From Macrotrachela quadricornifera (Eukaryota; Rotifera; Eurotatoria; Philodinida; Philodinidae): a stretch of DNA of 64,000 nucleotides. This document shows positions 46,863 through 61,002 of this stretch, piece by piece. Location of the stretch: NCBI GenBank assembly GCA_022393335.1, contig JAJEKB010021243.1, forward strand, positions 143,804-207,803, in the 5' to 3' direction. Each line of letters begins with the position of its first letter. Position 1 is the first letter of the stretch. Below the pieces are notes generated by a model, which saw only the letters and a list, made by a program, of their open reading frames with translations, was not told the DNA's origin and searched no databases. Position numbers and translations under genes: made by a program.

Positions 46863-47486
46863 ATTAAACTTTTATTTTATTTGATCATCTGCAGGATATA
46901 CAATAGAATTCTTTTTCAAAAAAAGAAGACAAACGATGTGTAGATAATGCAATTATATAAAAATTTCTATCATTGTAGAATATTTTATTTTTATAAATAA
47001 TAACTATATCAATATCAATGAAACCATATGTCTAAATATGTTAGATGTGAAATTGATAATTATATAGAAATTATCTAATATATTTTTTATATAATTTATT
47101 TATTAGTTTGCTCTTATGTATTTAATAATGAAATGCAAATGAATGAGATTGAATTATTTTCTATGAGATTTAATATTGACTTCTATGTTTGCTTATAGTT
47201 TTTCATGTAATAAAAGATCTTTATTATGTTCTCTGACTATGGTAATATAGACACTCCGACTTGCTATAATTAACATTACTCCAAAAAACTGACAGCTGAT
47301 ACCTAATACAAATAATTACTCATATACTGTGTTGTATATAACTCTTATCTTATCTTGATTTTTTTCCTTCACTGTTAAGTGTCTATTATAGTTTTATAGA
47401 TCTATTATATACTTATACACAACAACATTATTATTTACCAATAATAATTTATTTAATCAATTTCATTCGTCTAACTATAGAAGAAA

Positions 47487-47690
47487 TGAATATTGATTAT
47501 GATAAAAATAGTAACAACTACACAGATGATGGTATTTGTTTCAGTGCTATTCGTACACACAAAAAGAAGAGAAATACTATGGTATGTTTATCAATCATGA
47601 AATTTTGTTAAAAGAATCTATAAATTATAGAAAAGATGCGAAGAATTTACAAAGGCGATAATATTGTATAATTTTAATAGAAACTAATTT
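47487..47690 (+). CDS. Possible tiny two-exon gene
   Basis: An ATG ten bases after a TATAG acceptor opens a 32-codon frame (YTDDGICFSAIRTHKKKRN) ending at a GTATGTTT donor at 47581. A TATAG acceptor near 47631 would add about 18 codons before a stop. The splice signals are fair but nothing is recognised; it could be chance or a remnant first exon. Confidence 0.2.
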
Positions 47691-47848
47691 TGAGAACAGC
47701 ACTTTTGTACTTGATAACTATTGAAAATATTAATTTTAATGACTATGTAAAATATACTACAATTTTATAACCTACAATATCCTCTAACAAACATTCAAGT
47801 ATAGTAATAAAAATATCATTTTATAAAACGTGATTTTTCACGAATAGT

Positions 47849-49988
47849 TTATTTAACTTTTTTAATAAATAACAATTTTATATAAGCAATAAGAAAAGAT
47901 AATGCAGCCATTAATGTTAAAGCAAGAAAATATTTCCACATATCCCAATTCGATGTATAATCAATAGATCGTTCCCGTAAAACATCATTACCAGATAATG
48001 TACATATATTAGTATGATTATTTAAACAAAATTGAAGATTGCGAAATTCATTGATATACAAAACATTAGAAGCATAACGAAAAGCGCTTACCCATTGAAT
48101 CCATCGAAGAAAACTAAATACACTAGTTAATTCAACAAGAAAACCACTAAATACCATCATAATAACAAAAATAAGAACTAGAATAATCAAAGCTACAGCT
48201 AAAAAAAAGATTATAACATCTTTAATAATAAACGATCTAAGTTCAAATAAAAATCTTACCAAAAACAGGAATACTTGCAGCAATAAAAAAACATATAGCC
48301 GAACCAAAGACATTAGCCATAAAAATTGTAAGAAGAAAAACAAAAAATTTACCAAAATGTTGTTGTAAACCAGTCATAAGATAACAGATAATACTAAAGA
48401 CTAATGAAGGAATAATTCTTAATGGTATAAGATCACATGCTAATTTAGCCAGAAATAAAGTTGAAATATTATAATAACCACTTACATTTTCCTAGAAAAG
48501 AAGATAAATAGTATATAGATATTTATTTAATTATTACTTACATGAATAAATAATGCTCTCTCTTTAATAAATGGTTCAAGAGCTGTAGCAGTACTAAATA
48601 TTTGATTAACAACAATAAAGAAAATACCTCCTAAACGATTTTGTACACCTGAACCAATTGTTCGTGGTATTTGATAATAAAGAAGACCAGTAAGTACACC
48701 AAGAATAATGGCAACAGTAATTTGCCAGGCAATTAATGCTGAATTTCTTAAAGCATTTTGAAGAGTTCGCTTAGATACATGAAGAAAATCGTATGAAAAT
48801 GAACGATCTCGAAGATTTTCATCATTAAAAACAATATCCAACGAGACATTAGAATTACAACTATTTATTGATGAATACTGATATCTCTCACAGAGATTTT
48901 CTATTGCAGAAGTACTAGTCACTTGATTGAGTATATCAAGTGCAAAATCAGCTGGATTTTCTTGTTGATTATAAGTATATCCTATTTGACTGAAATGTGT
49001 AACCATATCAGTTGATGGACCAAGATAAATAGTATGACCATGTAGCATTAATAAAACAGTATCAAATAATTCGAATATTGAAGGACCTGGTTGATGAATT
49101 GAAAAAATAATTGTACCTATGTCAAAGAAAAAGAAAGATTTCAATTGAATTCTCAATATGATAAATCATTATTACTTACATCCATTTTGTGAAAGATCAC
49201 GTAAACAATTTATAACATTCCGTGCAGTTGTTGAATCAAGACCTAATATATTCAAAAGTTAAAATTAATATCGATTTATTTTCTTTTTTTTTACCTGTAG
49301 TTGGTTCATCAAGAAATAAGATTTTAGGTGATAATACCATTTCCATAGCAATACAAGTTCGTTTTCTTTCTCCACCTGATACTCCACGTTGATATTCAGT
49401 ACCCATACGTGTATCAGCACATTCACTCAAACCTAATTGTTTAATAATTTTCTCTATTCGTGTTAATCGTTCCTCATAAGTTACAGATTGTGGTAAACGA
49501 AGATTAGCTGAAAAGGCAATATTTTCACGTACAGTAAGTGTTCCACTAAAAATATCATCTTGTACAACATAACCAACCATATAACGATAAACAGTTGAAG
49601 GAGGTCGAGGATGACCATTGATTAGTACGCATCCTTCATAAGCTTGTCTCGGTTTTCGATCAGCAAGAATATCGAGCAATGTCGATTTTCCACATCCAGT
49701 AGGACCTGATTTATTTATATGTTTCATATTGAATGTTAAATGAATAATACACTTACCTAAAATAGCATTCATGCCAGGATGAAATATTCCCGATACATTA
49801 GAAAGAATTGATTTCTTTTGTTCTGTTTTGCAGAAAGTTATTTTAGACCAGAGATTTGTATTTACATTTAATTCATAATTTATATTACTAAATGAGATTG
49901 TTGTAGCATTAGTCTCTTCATTTTCAGTTGTTGTCGAACTATCAAGGAGAATCGCTGAATATTCGTCAGTGTTTGGATTGTAAGACAC
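47849..49988 (-). CDS. ABCG-family half-transporter (ABCG2-like)
   Basis: An ATP-driven exporter that works as a dimer in a cell membrane, probably moving lipids or xenobiotics. Six exons (49757-49988, 49295-49705, 49180-49242, 48542-49116, 48260-48491, 47849-48198) give 620 residues with consistent phases. The nucleotide-binding domain comes first: Walker A GPTGCGKST, Q-loop VGYVVQDD, signature VSGGERKR, Walker B KILFLDEPTTGLD, and H-loop SIHQPGPSIFELFD. The membrane domain follows with about six helices, including ALIAWQITVAIILGVLTGLL and the late helix LALTLMAALSFLIAYIKLL. The C-terminal extracellular loop holds cysteines (FCLNNHTNICTL) and sequons, as in ABCG2. The substrate is unknown. 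No upstream coding exon is needed. Confidence 0.9.
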
Positions 49989-52900
49989 TACAGTTTTTCT
50001 AATCGGTACTTTTCATAGAACGATCAGATACTTGAGTAAAATTCTTACCTGAGAGATGGAAAGAGTCGATGATACATTCGCTTATTTAGTTCAGTAACAA
50101 CTGAATGGAATGTTTCTAAAAATATAGAAAGCAGTATATATCTATACTATGTACTCACTTTTATATTGTAAAGTCAGTGAAAACGAAATGTTATAATCCA
50201 CAGAGAATAGGGATTCTATCAAAATGTCAAAGTTCCCTCAGACATAGGAAAAATTATCTGTCACACTGGTAGAATTTTCTGACATGTTTTATCAAGATCA
50301 TCATGTGTGAGATAAGGAAAAAATAAACCAATATGCTAAGTAAATGATGTTATCTTTTGACAAAAACTTTCTAGAAAGTTAATAGGTCCGATAAAGTATA
50401 TAAGAAACTATTATTTAACTTGAAGTACGAAAATCATTATCCTTTTGGTATAGATAGTTTTGATAAAAATGACTATAAATAATATTTATCTGTGCACTTA
50501 TTCAAATATGACCAATGCATCACAGAATATTAATATCGATGATGCTGCACGATGCAGACTTAGTTCCTACACGTACAAGACAATCGTTTTTTTTTGAGAT
50601 CAGAACATATAATTTTCTGTTTACTGTATTCAAAACTATAAAAGATGGAATAAATAGTAACAAAACTGTAATTTCATACATTTTCAGATTTCTGACGAAA
50701 TTAAATAGCTCGAATTTCCAATATGTGTCACTCGACATCATTAGAAGAATAAATAGCAAAAAAGAAGTAACACGTATCATAATACAAAAGTATGTGGGAA
50801 TAAGTGTCATTCCCATGCATATTTCTACCTACACATGTAACTTTTTCTTCCTTATTTATTCACCCAGTGATGTTGAGTGATACTTATCAAAAGATTAAAT
50901 TTTACGACTATGAAAAAATGTGAAAATGTATTTCATTGCAATTTGATACTATTTATTCCATTATTTAATTTTACCGGACATTTTTTGATCTCAATTGATC
51001 AACCTCAGGCCAGAATATGTGATGACCATTTCTGATAGAAAAACCTCAGCCTAATTGATTTTAATATTTATGGAAATTAATCCATGTCAACGCCGAATGT
51101 AGAATTGATATGTTTTTATTGTAAATTCCTCAGTTGTAGGCTAAATGTCAAAAAAATGATTGTAATTCAATTTAAAATTGAGTAAGAAATATAGAGTCTC
51201 TATGCAAAAAAAACATCTGAAAGCTTACTGCTCTATATATTGTAAACTCTACAAAACGACAATGTTTGATTTAGCACAAATTTTTATCAAATCTACATAC
51301 ATATGTATCCTAATTATGACAATAGTGCCAATACAAGAAACCCGTTCTAGGTTCTTTTAGAAGGCGTTCAAAGTGGAAGACCTCTAAAAGCATACTTATT
51401 TTAGGCACTCATATTACGCTTTAAAGAAAAACTAAACTACTATTAAGATCCAACTCATTTAGCTAAATGGAATAGTACAAAGCTTAACATAATTTTTCAA
51501 AAAACTATGATTGGGGATCCTTTACTCATATTTCGTTACAAAAGTATTTTTAGAAAAAATATTTTCCGAATGATATTTGTATGTCTGTTTGCTTAGACAA
51601 AAGACCTTTCTTGTGAGAAAGTAATTCTTTTCTAACTTTATATGATAACTCAAGATATTATTGAATGACTCATCCTTTTCTTCAATTGTTACTAATTAAA
51701 TTATGTTTTATTACAGTGGAAGAAAGTACTTCAGTTTATGCATGATAAAAATCGTCCTTATGACAGGCTATACATGTTTTGAATCAAAAAAGATTATCAA
51801 TTTTCTTCTCTCTAGTAGAATCTGTAGCATTTCTTCTCCAATAAATAATATTTTATTCATTATTAAGGGTTTTCTTTTTTTCAATATTTATAAAATTAGT
51901 CATTGATTCATCGAATAAAATAATGAGAAAAACTTTCACTTAGTTATATATAGAATAAGCATAAATTTTTTAATACAACGTCAATACACAGTAATTAAAA
52001 TACATACTACTTTTTTTCTTTTCCTTCAGTTGTCAGGGTGAAGAGCTATAAATTTAATGTTTTATTCTATTACGCCGCAAAATTCAACATTCCTTGGAAA
52101 AATCCAAGTGTAATCTTGCAACATTTTTATCATGACTAATGATTAATATTTCTTTTATTGGACGTAAAGTAAAAATAAAACTTAATACGTCATCTATTCG
52201 TATTTTGGCCTACGTCATTATATTTTTCTTTTTTATTTTTTCATCATATTGCGAAGTATTAATATATATTTGTTTATAAAACAAACAATTGTATTTTATA
52301 TTGTAAAAATATAAAAGCATGCTGAAGTATTATATATTTCATTAAAAACTATGAAAAATCTTTTCTCAAAAATTGCAAATTGGCTGATTGCACATAATGC
52401 AGTTTGTTGACTTATTCTTTTCTTTGTTGTTTAGTTACCACGATAAATCTTTTTTTTTTCTCACTCAATATATACGTCAAGATTCAAGTCAGATGACTCA
52501 TTGTCAGCAACTGAGTAATATTTTTGAATTCAGAAAAGGCTTGATGAGTTCGTCTGAATATGACGTATATATATTTGAAATCTATTTTTGAAAGTTTTAT
52601 TATATTGACAAAATATAAAACTGCAAAAGATGATAATTGACAGATGCCAATTTCCTTATATGGTCATATATGAGTCAACATTTAAATGATTATTGGTATT
52701 TTATATGTGATGTGCAACTTAAATTCATTCATGAAAGAGTCTTGAACGTTTAAAAAATTTGTTAGGATAACCTCTTTGAATTTAAAATGTAAAAATTACA
52801 CATAATATCTAAAGTAACAGATATTATAGTATACAATAGATGTATGATCCAGATTTATTATCTCTCATTTCTTAGGCGAGTAGTGACAGCTAAATGTCAT

Positions 52901-53239
52901 TGAAATTCATTATAATTTTTTCTAAGTAAGTCTTAGATGCTGTATGGAATAGTGCAGCCAGCTGACTTCACTACCCAGCCTTAGATCGGATGAAATTCTA
53001 ATTCATTATTTCAAAGCATAAGAATATTCTATACATTTAAATAGAAACGCTCTCGATTCCGTAAAGCAACTATAGATGATATAAAAACATATTAGATAAA
53101 TTCGGATATCTGTATATCTAGGTTACATCTGTATTTATTGTTTTTGGAATAATTATTTATTTCTGAATTAACTGATAGATAAAATCAGTCAATTTCTTTC
53201 TAAAAGAAGTACAATAAGCGTTGATATTTATTGAAAGAA
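49989..53239. other. Gene-poor stretch upstream of the ABCG gene
   Basis: No gene is supported. Open frames at 50515-50880 on both strands, 51178-51360, 51703-51906 and 52388-52591 lack splice context and family resemblance. The sequence is uniformly A+T-rich. Confidence 0.5.
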
Positions 53240-54300
53240 ATATTTATCATTCTTGTAGCGAAGGACATTTAATAGATCTTCAATCACACATATTTCAGGA
53301 TGATCAATCAAATAATTATATTGATCAATTTTTACTACTTTTTCAGATTTTTTCAGCACTTCCTTATATTGTTAGTATAGGATTTCTGATTGATACATAA
53401 TGATTAGCCAAATCATGATGGATAGATGAAAGAATATCCATTTGAATATTCAATGCATTCTTAACATTATTTTTGTGCTTCTTCCAATAGATCAAATTGA
53501 CAAAAGAGATCATCGATATGATATAATGTGTTGCAATATTTTGTTAATCAGAACATATTGATAATGTTCTATTGTTAATTCAAATTTTTCTTGTTTTTTG
53601 AAAACACAAGTAGGTTTAGCATAAATTGGAACTAATTAAGGATGATCTTTGGTAAGATAGGTCATATTATAATATCGAACGATTTTCGATCATGCGTAAG
53701 AGCTTATTCAAAATAGTCTTTCTTACCGTAAATCGAGCCAAAAGAATGTTCGAAGTAAAAGGGTTCATTTTTATTTTTAGATAATCCATTATAAAGAATA
53801 ATTTCACATTCACAGATTTTTTTGGGCTTTGTGTCATTCATGTATCTTCAACATATAAGATGCTAAACGATGCATGAGATCTAGAGCATGAATTTCTGAT
53901 GATATGATATTGGTTAGCAAACGTAGTTTAGAATTATTATCTCTTGTAAATTTCAATTAATGATTCCAGATTTGAGTATGCATGTGTTTAATATCAACAA
54001 TTTGAAAATCAAATACATAGAAAGGAGTATTTCATTTTCTGACAAAAAATAACTGATTTTATTAAATCAAACAAATAGAACTGATTGAGCAGGCGCTAGG
54101 ATTCATACTCATAAAACGAAAGAACATTCTTCACGAGAGATATTGTTCAAATATTAAAATTAGTTACAAAACTTTCTCATTATCCCGATATCAAATGTGC
54201 ATAGTATATTTGGCCAAGCGGCTAAATATAGTTCTTCAAATTGTTTATATAAATCTTGAAAGATGCTTCTCTTGTATGTTATCATGTAATTTAGTGATAT
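53240..54300 (-). pseudogene. Decayed minus-strand gene, family not recognised
   Basis: Read on the minus strand, coding-like pieces appear in changing frames: YKQFEELYLAAWPNILCTFD (about 54250-54180), NSKLRLLTNIISSEIHALDL (about 53950-53860), EKFELTIEHYQYVLINKILQ (about 53610-53540), YIDDLFCQFDLLEEAQK, and near the end VVKIDQYNYLIDHPEICVIE (about 53350-53290), closing at a stop near 53240. Many stops and frame changes separate them. The parent is not recognised; the C-terminal piece is helical. Confidence 0.35.
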
Positions 54301-55442
54301 TATTGAAAAGAAAGTAAAGATTGAATTGAGTTAGTGTAAATCATGAAGTTGAAATAGTACCTCTTGAGTTCATAAACCTGAAATGACAGGAAAAATATTT
54401 TCGTATTTGTCATCTCAAATGTAATTAACACATTTATTTGGACCATTGAACGTTTTAATCGAGTTCGTAACACAATAAAATTCTTTAGCGAACAAGTTAT
54501 TTCCACTTTTCTTATGTTCAACAATCCAAACAACAAAAAAAATCATAAAAATTTAAACATCGTAATAGCACATAAGACATTTATAATTATCTTGTTGCAT
54601 GCTTTATTATTATTTTAATCACGTTTTTTTGTCCTTTATTGAGTAAATAGCATACTATAATAAAATATCTTTAAAGGTGTCAACTTTTTCAATGTATAAA
54701 TCATCCGACATAGGAAAAACTTTTGAAAAATAAAAATGAATTTTTGTCTATTTTATATAATCCTTTAATGGTAGTATACAGAACAGATTTTTACTCCATT
54801 GACCTACTTTTTTTTATCGCTATAGCTCTTTGATTGACCTATAAAATCACTAATTAATATTGTTATATGTTAAATTTTATATTGACCTCAAACAAGAAAA
54901 ATAAAATTCTTTTGAATAGTTTTGGTTTTTTTTGTATCTTTCTCTCTTAATTATATTTGGTGATATCTATGTGGTGAATCATTATGTTCTATTTGTCTAT
55001 TAATAGAGAAAGAAAGGGTAAACAGTCTACAATATATTTTTTTTTGCACTACAAAACCAGAATGCAGTTCTTTCGCTTCACGACAAAACGTGTGTAGACT
55101 CGTGACATATGCACTCTTTTTACATCATCCTTTCATGGGAGAGAAGATTATGTGTTTGTCTATCATTCTTTTAATTCTTACTCACATTCCTCTCTATAAA
55201 AAAAACGTAGAAAAAAGTTTAAAAAACCTATTTAGCACTCTACGGTCGTTTGCCAAACTTATTTTGACATATTGTATAGCATATAAAAATGTTTGCAAAA
55301 TTCTGAAAATTCCTTTCTTTTTTTTGAAGAATAAATATGAGTTAGAGAGTTAAATATCTCCTAAATTATCAAGAGAAAAAGTTTATTGAAGCAAAATACA
55401 TTTACTATAAATTTGAAAGATACAATTTAATCTACGATTATC
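54301..55442. other. Intergenic, no feature
   Basis: A+T-rich sequence upstream of the nuclear receptor. Open frames at 54300-54536 and 55090-55353 are not supported. Confidence 0.5.
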
Positions 55443-56649
55443 ATGCAAAAGTCAAAAATAGGTTCACAGCTGTGTAAAATATGTGGAGCTTCTGCTATTT
55501 ATTCGTATGTTGGTGTTATTGTATGTCCTTCTTGTAAAATGTTTTTTAAACGTAATGCAGAAACAAGACAAGTAAGATCAAAGACAAAAAATATATTTGT
55601 TTCTTTTTTTTTTATATATAGACTATTTTTTAGGGATATTTTAAATGTCGTTTTCGTGGTCATTGTGAAGTTAATATGTATAATCGTCGTACCTGTTCTT
55701 CTTGTCGACTTAAAAAATGTTTTACAAGTGGAATGCAAATTGAAATGCTTCGATCCTATAAGATGACTAACAATAAAAAAGATCAAAAGAAAAAACTAAT
55801 AATAGCATCGAAAATTTTATCAAAACGAAAAGAAAAACATTGGTCAAAACAAGTAAAATTCTCTTATATAATTTATTAATTGGAAAATATTCTTAATTTT
55901 AGTTGTCAATTTTGAAATTACAATCAAATCAATTGATGTTAAATATTAATGAATGGAATCTTCTATTAAATTTGACTCGTTGTTATGATAAATACAATGG
56001 ATTTTCATTAGCTCAACGTTATACACACGACCAACATGATTTACCACCAAAAATGCGTTTTAAATTAGCATCAGTTACTGAATTTTATATATCATTAATA
56101 AATGAAACTCAAATTTTATTCAAAAATAATCCTTATTTTATTTCCTTATGTTCACATGATCGTTCCATTTTATTCCATAATATAATACAATATATTGGAA
56201 TTTCTAATATATATCTTATAGGATATTATACTCAACTATTCGACGATATAACTTTCTATAAATCTTCTGAAATTATTTTTGGATCGAATACATTAATTTT
56301 TAGTAAATATGTAATTAATCAATTTATTTTTGATAGTATATTTGTTAAATTAATACTTACATTATTTGTTTTTTCAACATTTAATTATACACATTATAGA
56401 AATATTGCTCCGATTAATCTAATGAATATTAAAGAAATTTTATATATTCAAGATATGTATACTGTATTAGCATGGCAATATTTAATCAATAAATATGGTT
56501 ATATACCAGCTATCAAATATTTTTCTCATCTTATTAGATGTCTTTTTTTGATAAATGATGCTCTTATGGAAGCAGTTAAGCATAAACAATATACAAATAT
56601 GATTGATTTCATTCTCAAACAAACTGAAGAGACATTTTTAGAAATTTGA
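55443..56649 (+). CDS. Nuclear hormone receptor-like transcription factor
   Basis: Three exons (55443-55571, 55634-55852, 55903-56649) give 364 residues. The DNA-binding domain spans the first two: zinc finger I is CKICGASA..CPSCKMFFKR, and zinc finger II is CRFRGHCEVNMYNRRTCSSC followed by RLKKCFTSGM. All eight zinc cysteines are present. The intron after finger I (RNAETRQ) falls at a position often used in this family. A lysine-rich hinge (KKDQKKKLIIASKILSKRKE) follows, a likely nuclear-localisation signal. The last exon is a helical ligand-binding-like domain with little obvious conservation and a C-terminal helix FILKQTEETFLEI that may serve as AF-2. The subfamily is not assigned; divergent receptors like this are common in invertebrate expansions. 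Confidence 0.85.
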
Positions 56650-56832
56650 ATAATTTGTTTAATATTTGTAAATAATAATTAAATATAGTTATGTAAATAT
56701 TTTAAATAAAAGGCATATTTTTATTTTCTTTTTAAATACCTATCACTAGAAGTTTAAATTTTAGTATTATTAAATAAAGTTTATTAACGAGATTGTTCAA
56801 AAGAAAATGAAAACATAACTTGAATCTTAATA

Positions 56833-57934
56833 TTAAACATGATGCATTTGTGGAATTGAATTGGACGGTAATTCTGTTTCTTGAAATGATCTTCTTATAT
56901 TTCCCAATTGATATTCTTGCATTGTCATATGTGCATGATGATGTTCAAGTGCAGACCATGTTGTATCATTATTAACACCATCATCAGATGCAGTAAGTGA
57001 TATAACACGTATACGAGATGGTATATTATGTTCATCAAGTGTTGTTTGTACACTTGCATCACAACATTTTATTGTTTGATGACAATTTGAACAAATAAAA
57101 TGTGTAGAAGGATAACGATGAACAGCATTTGATTTAAAAAGTGATTCAGCTAGACGAAGATTACCTGTAGCTATTGTTGGAGTTGGAATAGGTACTGATG
57201 AAACAGAAGAAGTTGTATTAATTAATGGAATTGATGTAACAAAAGTTGGTGGAAATGTAGGTATTAATACACTATGTTGTGAATGTGTAGGTTGATTGGA
57301 AGATATCTAATATATATATATAATAAAAGATTTTTATTTGAAATTAAAATAAAATCAATTGATATATATTAATCATATAAAAATTACTTGTTCGAAATCA
57401 TAATATAACCAAAAAAAACAGATTAATTTCCAATACAAAATAAATTACTGTCGGTTAAAGGAAGAATTAAATTTGTTGAAAATAATATTTTCTTATAATT
57501 TAATGGCACGTCAATTAATTATTTAACAAAATTTAGGATATATAAAAAATTTCTTTTTTTTTAAATTAACTTACAGATTCATTTTTATTTTTTAATTGTT
57601 CTTGAATATGTTCTGATGTTGTTGAAATAAATTCATTTGGATATCGATGTAAAAGTCTAACAGCTAAATTACAATCATCTTTATATCGTTGTTTTTCATA
57701 TTCGATTTCATTAACTGTATCTTGTAAAGATATAATTTGTTGTTTTGTATTTATTAATTCATGTTCTAATTGATTTTTTTCATTTGAATATGTTTCAACA
57801 ATTGAAAGTATTCGTTCTTCTAATAAACAATTTTGTTTTTGTAATTCACCATGTAAATCAACTAATTTAATATAACGTTCACGCATTAATTCAAGTTCAC
57901 GTGTAAGTGAACTAATTTGTTCATTATTATTCAT
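56833..57934 (-). CDS. Coiled-coil protein, TJAP1/BEGAIN-like
   Basis: Two exons, 57575-57934 and 56833-57306, join across a 268-bp intron into 277 residues. Residues about 5-90 form a coiled coil (SSLTRELELMRERYIKLVDL onward), ending in the motif KDDCNLAVRLLHRYPNEF. That motif recalls the LDCNLAVQLL string after the coiled coil of TJAP1 (Pilt) and BEGAIN, proteins of cell junctions and synapses; this is the only basis for the comparison. The second exon is low in structure, Ser/Thr/Pro-rich, with an isolated FICSNCHQTIKCC cysteine cluster of unknown role and a His-rich stretch near the end. It is divergently placed with the aldolase gene. Confidence 0.6.
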
Positions 57935-59528
57935 TTTTAAATATAAGATTATCTATTTATCATTAATCTAATTTTGTATTTATTTTGTCTGTAATAAAAA
58001 TATTCATGTGTTATTTAATTGATATCATGATCAGTTTAGTTTTTATACAATCTATAATATAAAATAATTATGTTCAAGTACGACGAGTTTAAATATAAAG
58101 AACGATCATAATCGCTTAAAGATCGTATTATTATATTTTCAGATTATATACAAATCGAACAAATGTGTACTATTCATTATTAGTACAGATGAAATTCGAT
58201 CAATGTCAATAGATTATTACATTGAGATTTTGAATTCCATAAATTAATTTCATTTAGTTTATTATGATGATTAACAAGTGTTGAATGAAAATAATAATAG
58301 GATACAATTTTATTTTTACTAATAATTGATACGCCATTTTAAGTAAAAGCTACAATTATAAATATGAGTCAGAAGGGCCTTGATTGATTGCTAGAGCAAT
58401 TGATTTATAACAATAGATGTCACTTATTAGTGTACTTTTTGAAATATTTAAAAAAAGTTTGTTTTTTTTTGTTTTAAATTACATTAATAAAATCTTCATA
58501 ATCCATTGTAAAAAATAAATTTTCTTTGATTCATTAAATTTTAACAAATAGAACATCTTATGTATGTATACGAACTTTCTTTAAAAAATACTACTTCGTT
58601 TACAAAAGGGTAAAAGACGAAATATTATTCTCTCCGTTCTGCCGAAAGATAGAATGTATGTCAATAGTTATATATATATATAGATGCTTTCTTTATATTT
58701 GTTTAAAACAGGTATCTCCAGGCATTTTATTATGAATGAATATTTATATATTAAACTACGTAATAATCTTTTACATTTCGTAGATACATACACCTGATTC
58801 AATAACATGGATATATTTCGAATTTATGTAGTGAAATAAAAATGACATCATAATAAATTTTTATCAATCGTAAATTTCATGCTAAATGAATATATATTCA
58901 TAAGTTCTTTTAATTACGTAGAATATAAATGAGATTTAAATGTTTTGCATCGAATAAACTATAGGTAATACTTATTTAATTGAAAAGAACCATAAACATT
59001 TAAGATATATTTATTATTCTATAGATAGTTAGATAAAAAGATTGAAATTCTTCGTATAGGTTCTTAACGAAAATAAACCAATTTGTTTTTGAATAGTAGT
59101 AAAATATTTTTTGTGTAGGTTTTTGTTTTCGTGATCATTTCTGAACTTTCCGGACATATTTTATTCATATATAATACTATAGTATCCTTTTTATTACATG
59201 AAAAGTGCCTTCTTTTCTCTTTTTTCTCTCTCTTTCGTTCTTTTTTATCACGAATATTTTCATCGTCATTTTATTCTCTTTCTATTACATTCGACAAAGT
59301 ACATAGGGCAAATGAAAAGAAAAACAACAATAACAAGACAATCCCTCTTTTTTTTTTCGCGTGTTCGTTTTATTTTTAGTTATCTTCGTAAGAATAAGAA
59401 GATGATAAATTTATTTGCTTTTGCTTTTTTGTTTTTATAGATCATTTACCTTTGAACAAATTTTCATTATTTATTAAAGTAATGAATTTTAAATGAATTT
59501 TATTTTAATTTAATTAAATTATTTTAGT
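57935..59528. other. Divergent intergenic region before the aldolase gene
   Basis: 1.6 kb A+T-rich region with a TA run at about 58669-58682. It presumably contains the promoters of the two divergent genes, but no specific element is recognisable. Open frames at 59131-59440 are not supported. Confidence 0.5.
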
Positions 59529-61002
59529 ATGCCTCAATATTTATCTGCTGATAAAGAAAAAGAGTTGGTTGAAACCGCCGCTCTCCTTATGACTAAAGGC
59601 AAGGGTTTATTAGCAGCTGATGAATCAACTGGTAAAATAAAAGATTAAATTATTAAATATTTAAAGTTTCGTTTTTTGGTATCTTTTAGGTTCAATCGCT
59701 AAACGTCTTCAATCAATTACTCTTGAAAATAGTGAAGAAAATCGTCGTCTTTATCGTCAAATGCTTTTTACTGGTTCAAAAGATCTTGCTAATCATATAT
59801 CTGGTGTTATCTTTTTTCATGAAACATTCTATCAAGTTGATGATAATCAAAAACCATTCCGAGAAACTTTAAAAGAAAAAGGTATTGTTCCGGGTATTAA
59901 AGTTGATAAAGGTCTTATATCATTGGCTGGTACTGATGGTGAAAATACAACACAAGGTCTTGATAGTCTTGGTGAACGATGTGCACAATATTATAAAGAT
60001 GGTGCTCGATTTGCTAAATGGCGTATGAAATTTTATTTAAATTTTTAATCTTTTAAAAATTTTGATTTATTTAGGATGTGCATTAAAAATTGGTGATGGT
60101 TTACCATCAGAATTAGCTATTCGTGAAACAACAAATGTTTTAGCACGTTATGCATCAATTTGTCAGCAAGTAAACAAAAAAAAAAGAAAAAATTTTATTT
60201 TATCATTTTCTTTTCTCTTAGAATGGTCTTGTACCAATTGTTGAACCAGAAGTAAATTTTAGTTAATTAAATGTATAATTATATACTGAATTTATTTTGT
60301 TTAGGTATTACCAGAAGGTGATCATGATTTAGAAACATGTCAACGTGTAACAGAAAAAGTCTTAGCTGCAACATATAAAGCACTTAGTGAGCATCATGTT
60401 TTCTTAGAAGGAACATTACTTAAACCAAATATGGTCACAGCTGGTAAGAATATTTTTTAATTAATTTATTTAACAAAAAAAAAATACAAAGTTTTTTTAA
60501 GGTTTTGATTGTAAAAAAAAATATACACCAGAAGATATTGGTCGTGCAACAGTAACAGCATTACAAAGAACAGTACCAGCTGCTGTTCCAGGCATCTGTT
60601 TTCTTTCAGGTTTGTTTGGTTGTAGTTTTTTTTTCTTTTGTTATTTTTTTTTAATAAAATTCTATTTTTAGGTGGTCAATCAGAAGAAGAAGCTTCAATT
60701 AATTTAAATGCTATTAATCAATATCAAGGCAAAAAACCATGGGCATTAACATTCAGTTATGGACGTGCATTACAAGCTAGTGTTCTTAAAGCATGGGCTG
60801 GTAAATCAGAAAATGTATCTAATGCTCAAGATCAACTTCTTAAACGTGCTCAAGTAAAAAGAAATAAATAAATATTTTTATTTATTTATTTATTTATTTA
60901 TTCGTTTAGGCTCATGGAGCTGCTGCCAAAGGTGAATATACAGGTGGTGCTGGTGGTACAGCTGGTGGACAATCATTATTTGAAGCTGGTCGAAACTATT
61001 AA
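59529..61002 (+). CDS. Class I fructose-bisphosphate aldolase
   Basis: A glycolytic enzyme that splits fructose-1,6-bisphosphate through a lysine Schiff base. Eight exons (59529-59631, 59690-60022, 60075-60169, 60222-60251, 60305-60443, 60502-60609, 60672-60853, 60910-61002) give 360 residues, the standard length. Family motifs in order: [56 protein letters not shown] (joined across an intron), [29 protein letters not shown] with the Schiff-base lysine, [30 protein letters not shown], and a C-terminal tyrosine (GRNY). An AG acceptor ends two bases before the ATG, typical of spliced-leader genes. The intron at 60854-60909 contains an ATTT tetranucleotide run. Confidence 0.95.

Noticed and set aside
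50515..50880. Open frames on both strands of about 100-120 codons
   Set aside because: Neither has a domain, splice sites or codon use like the real genes; probably chance openness in A+T-rich DNA.
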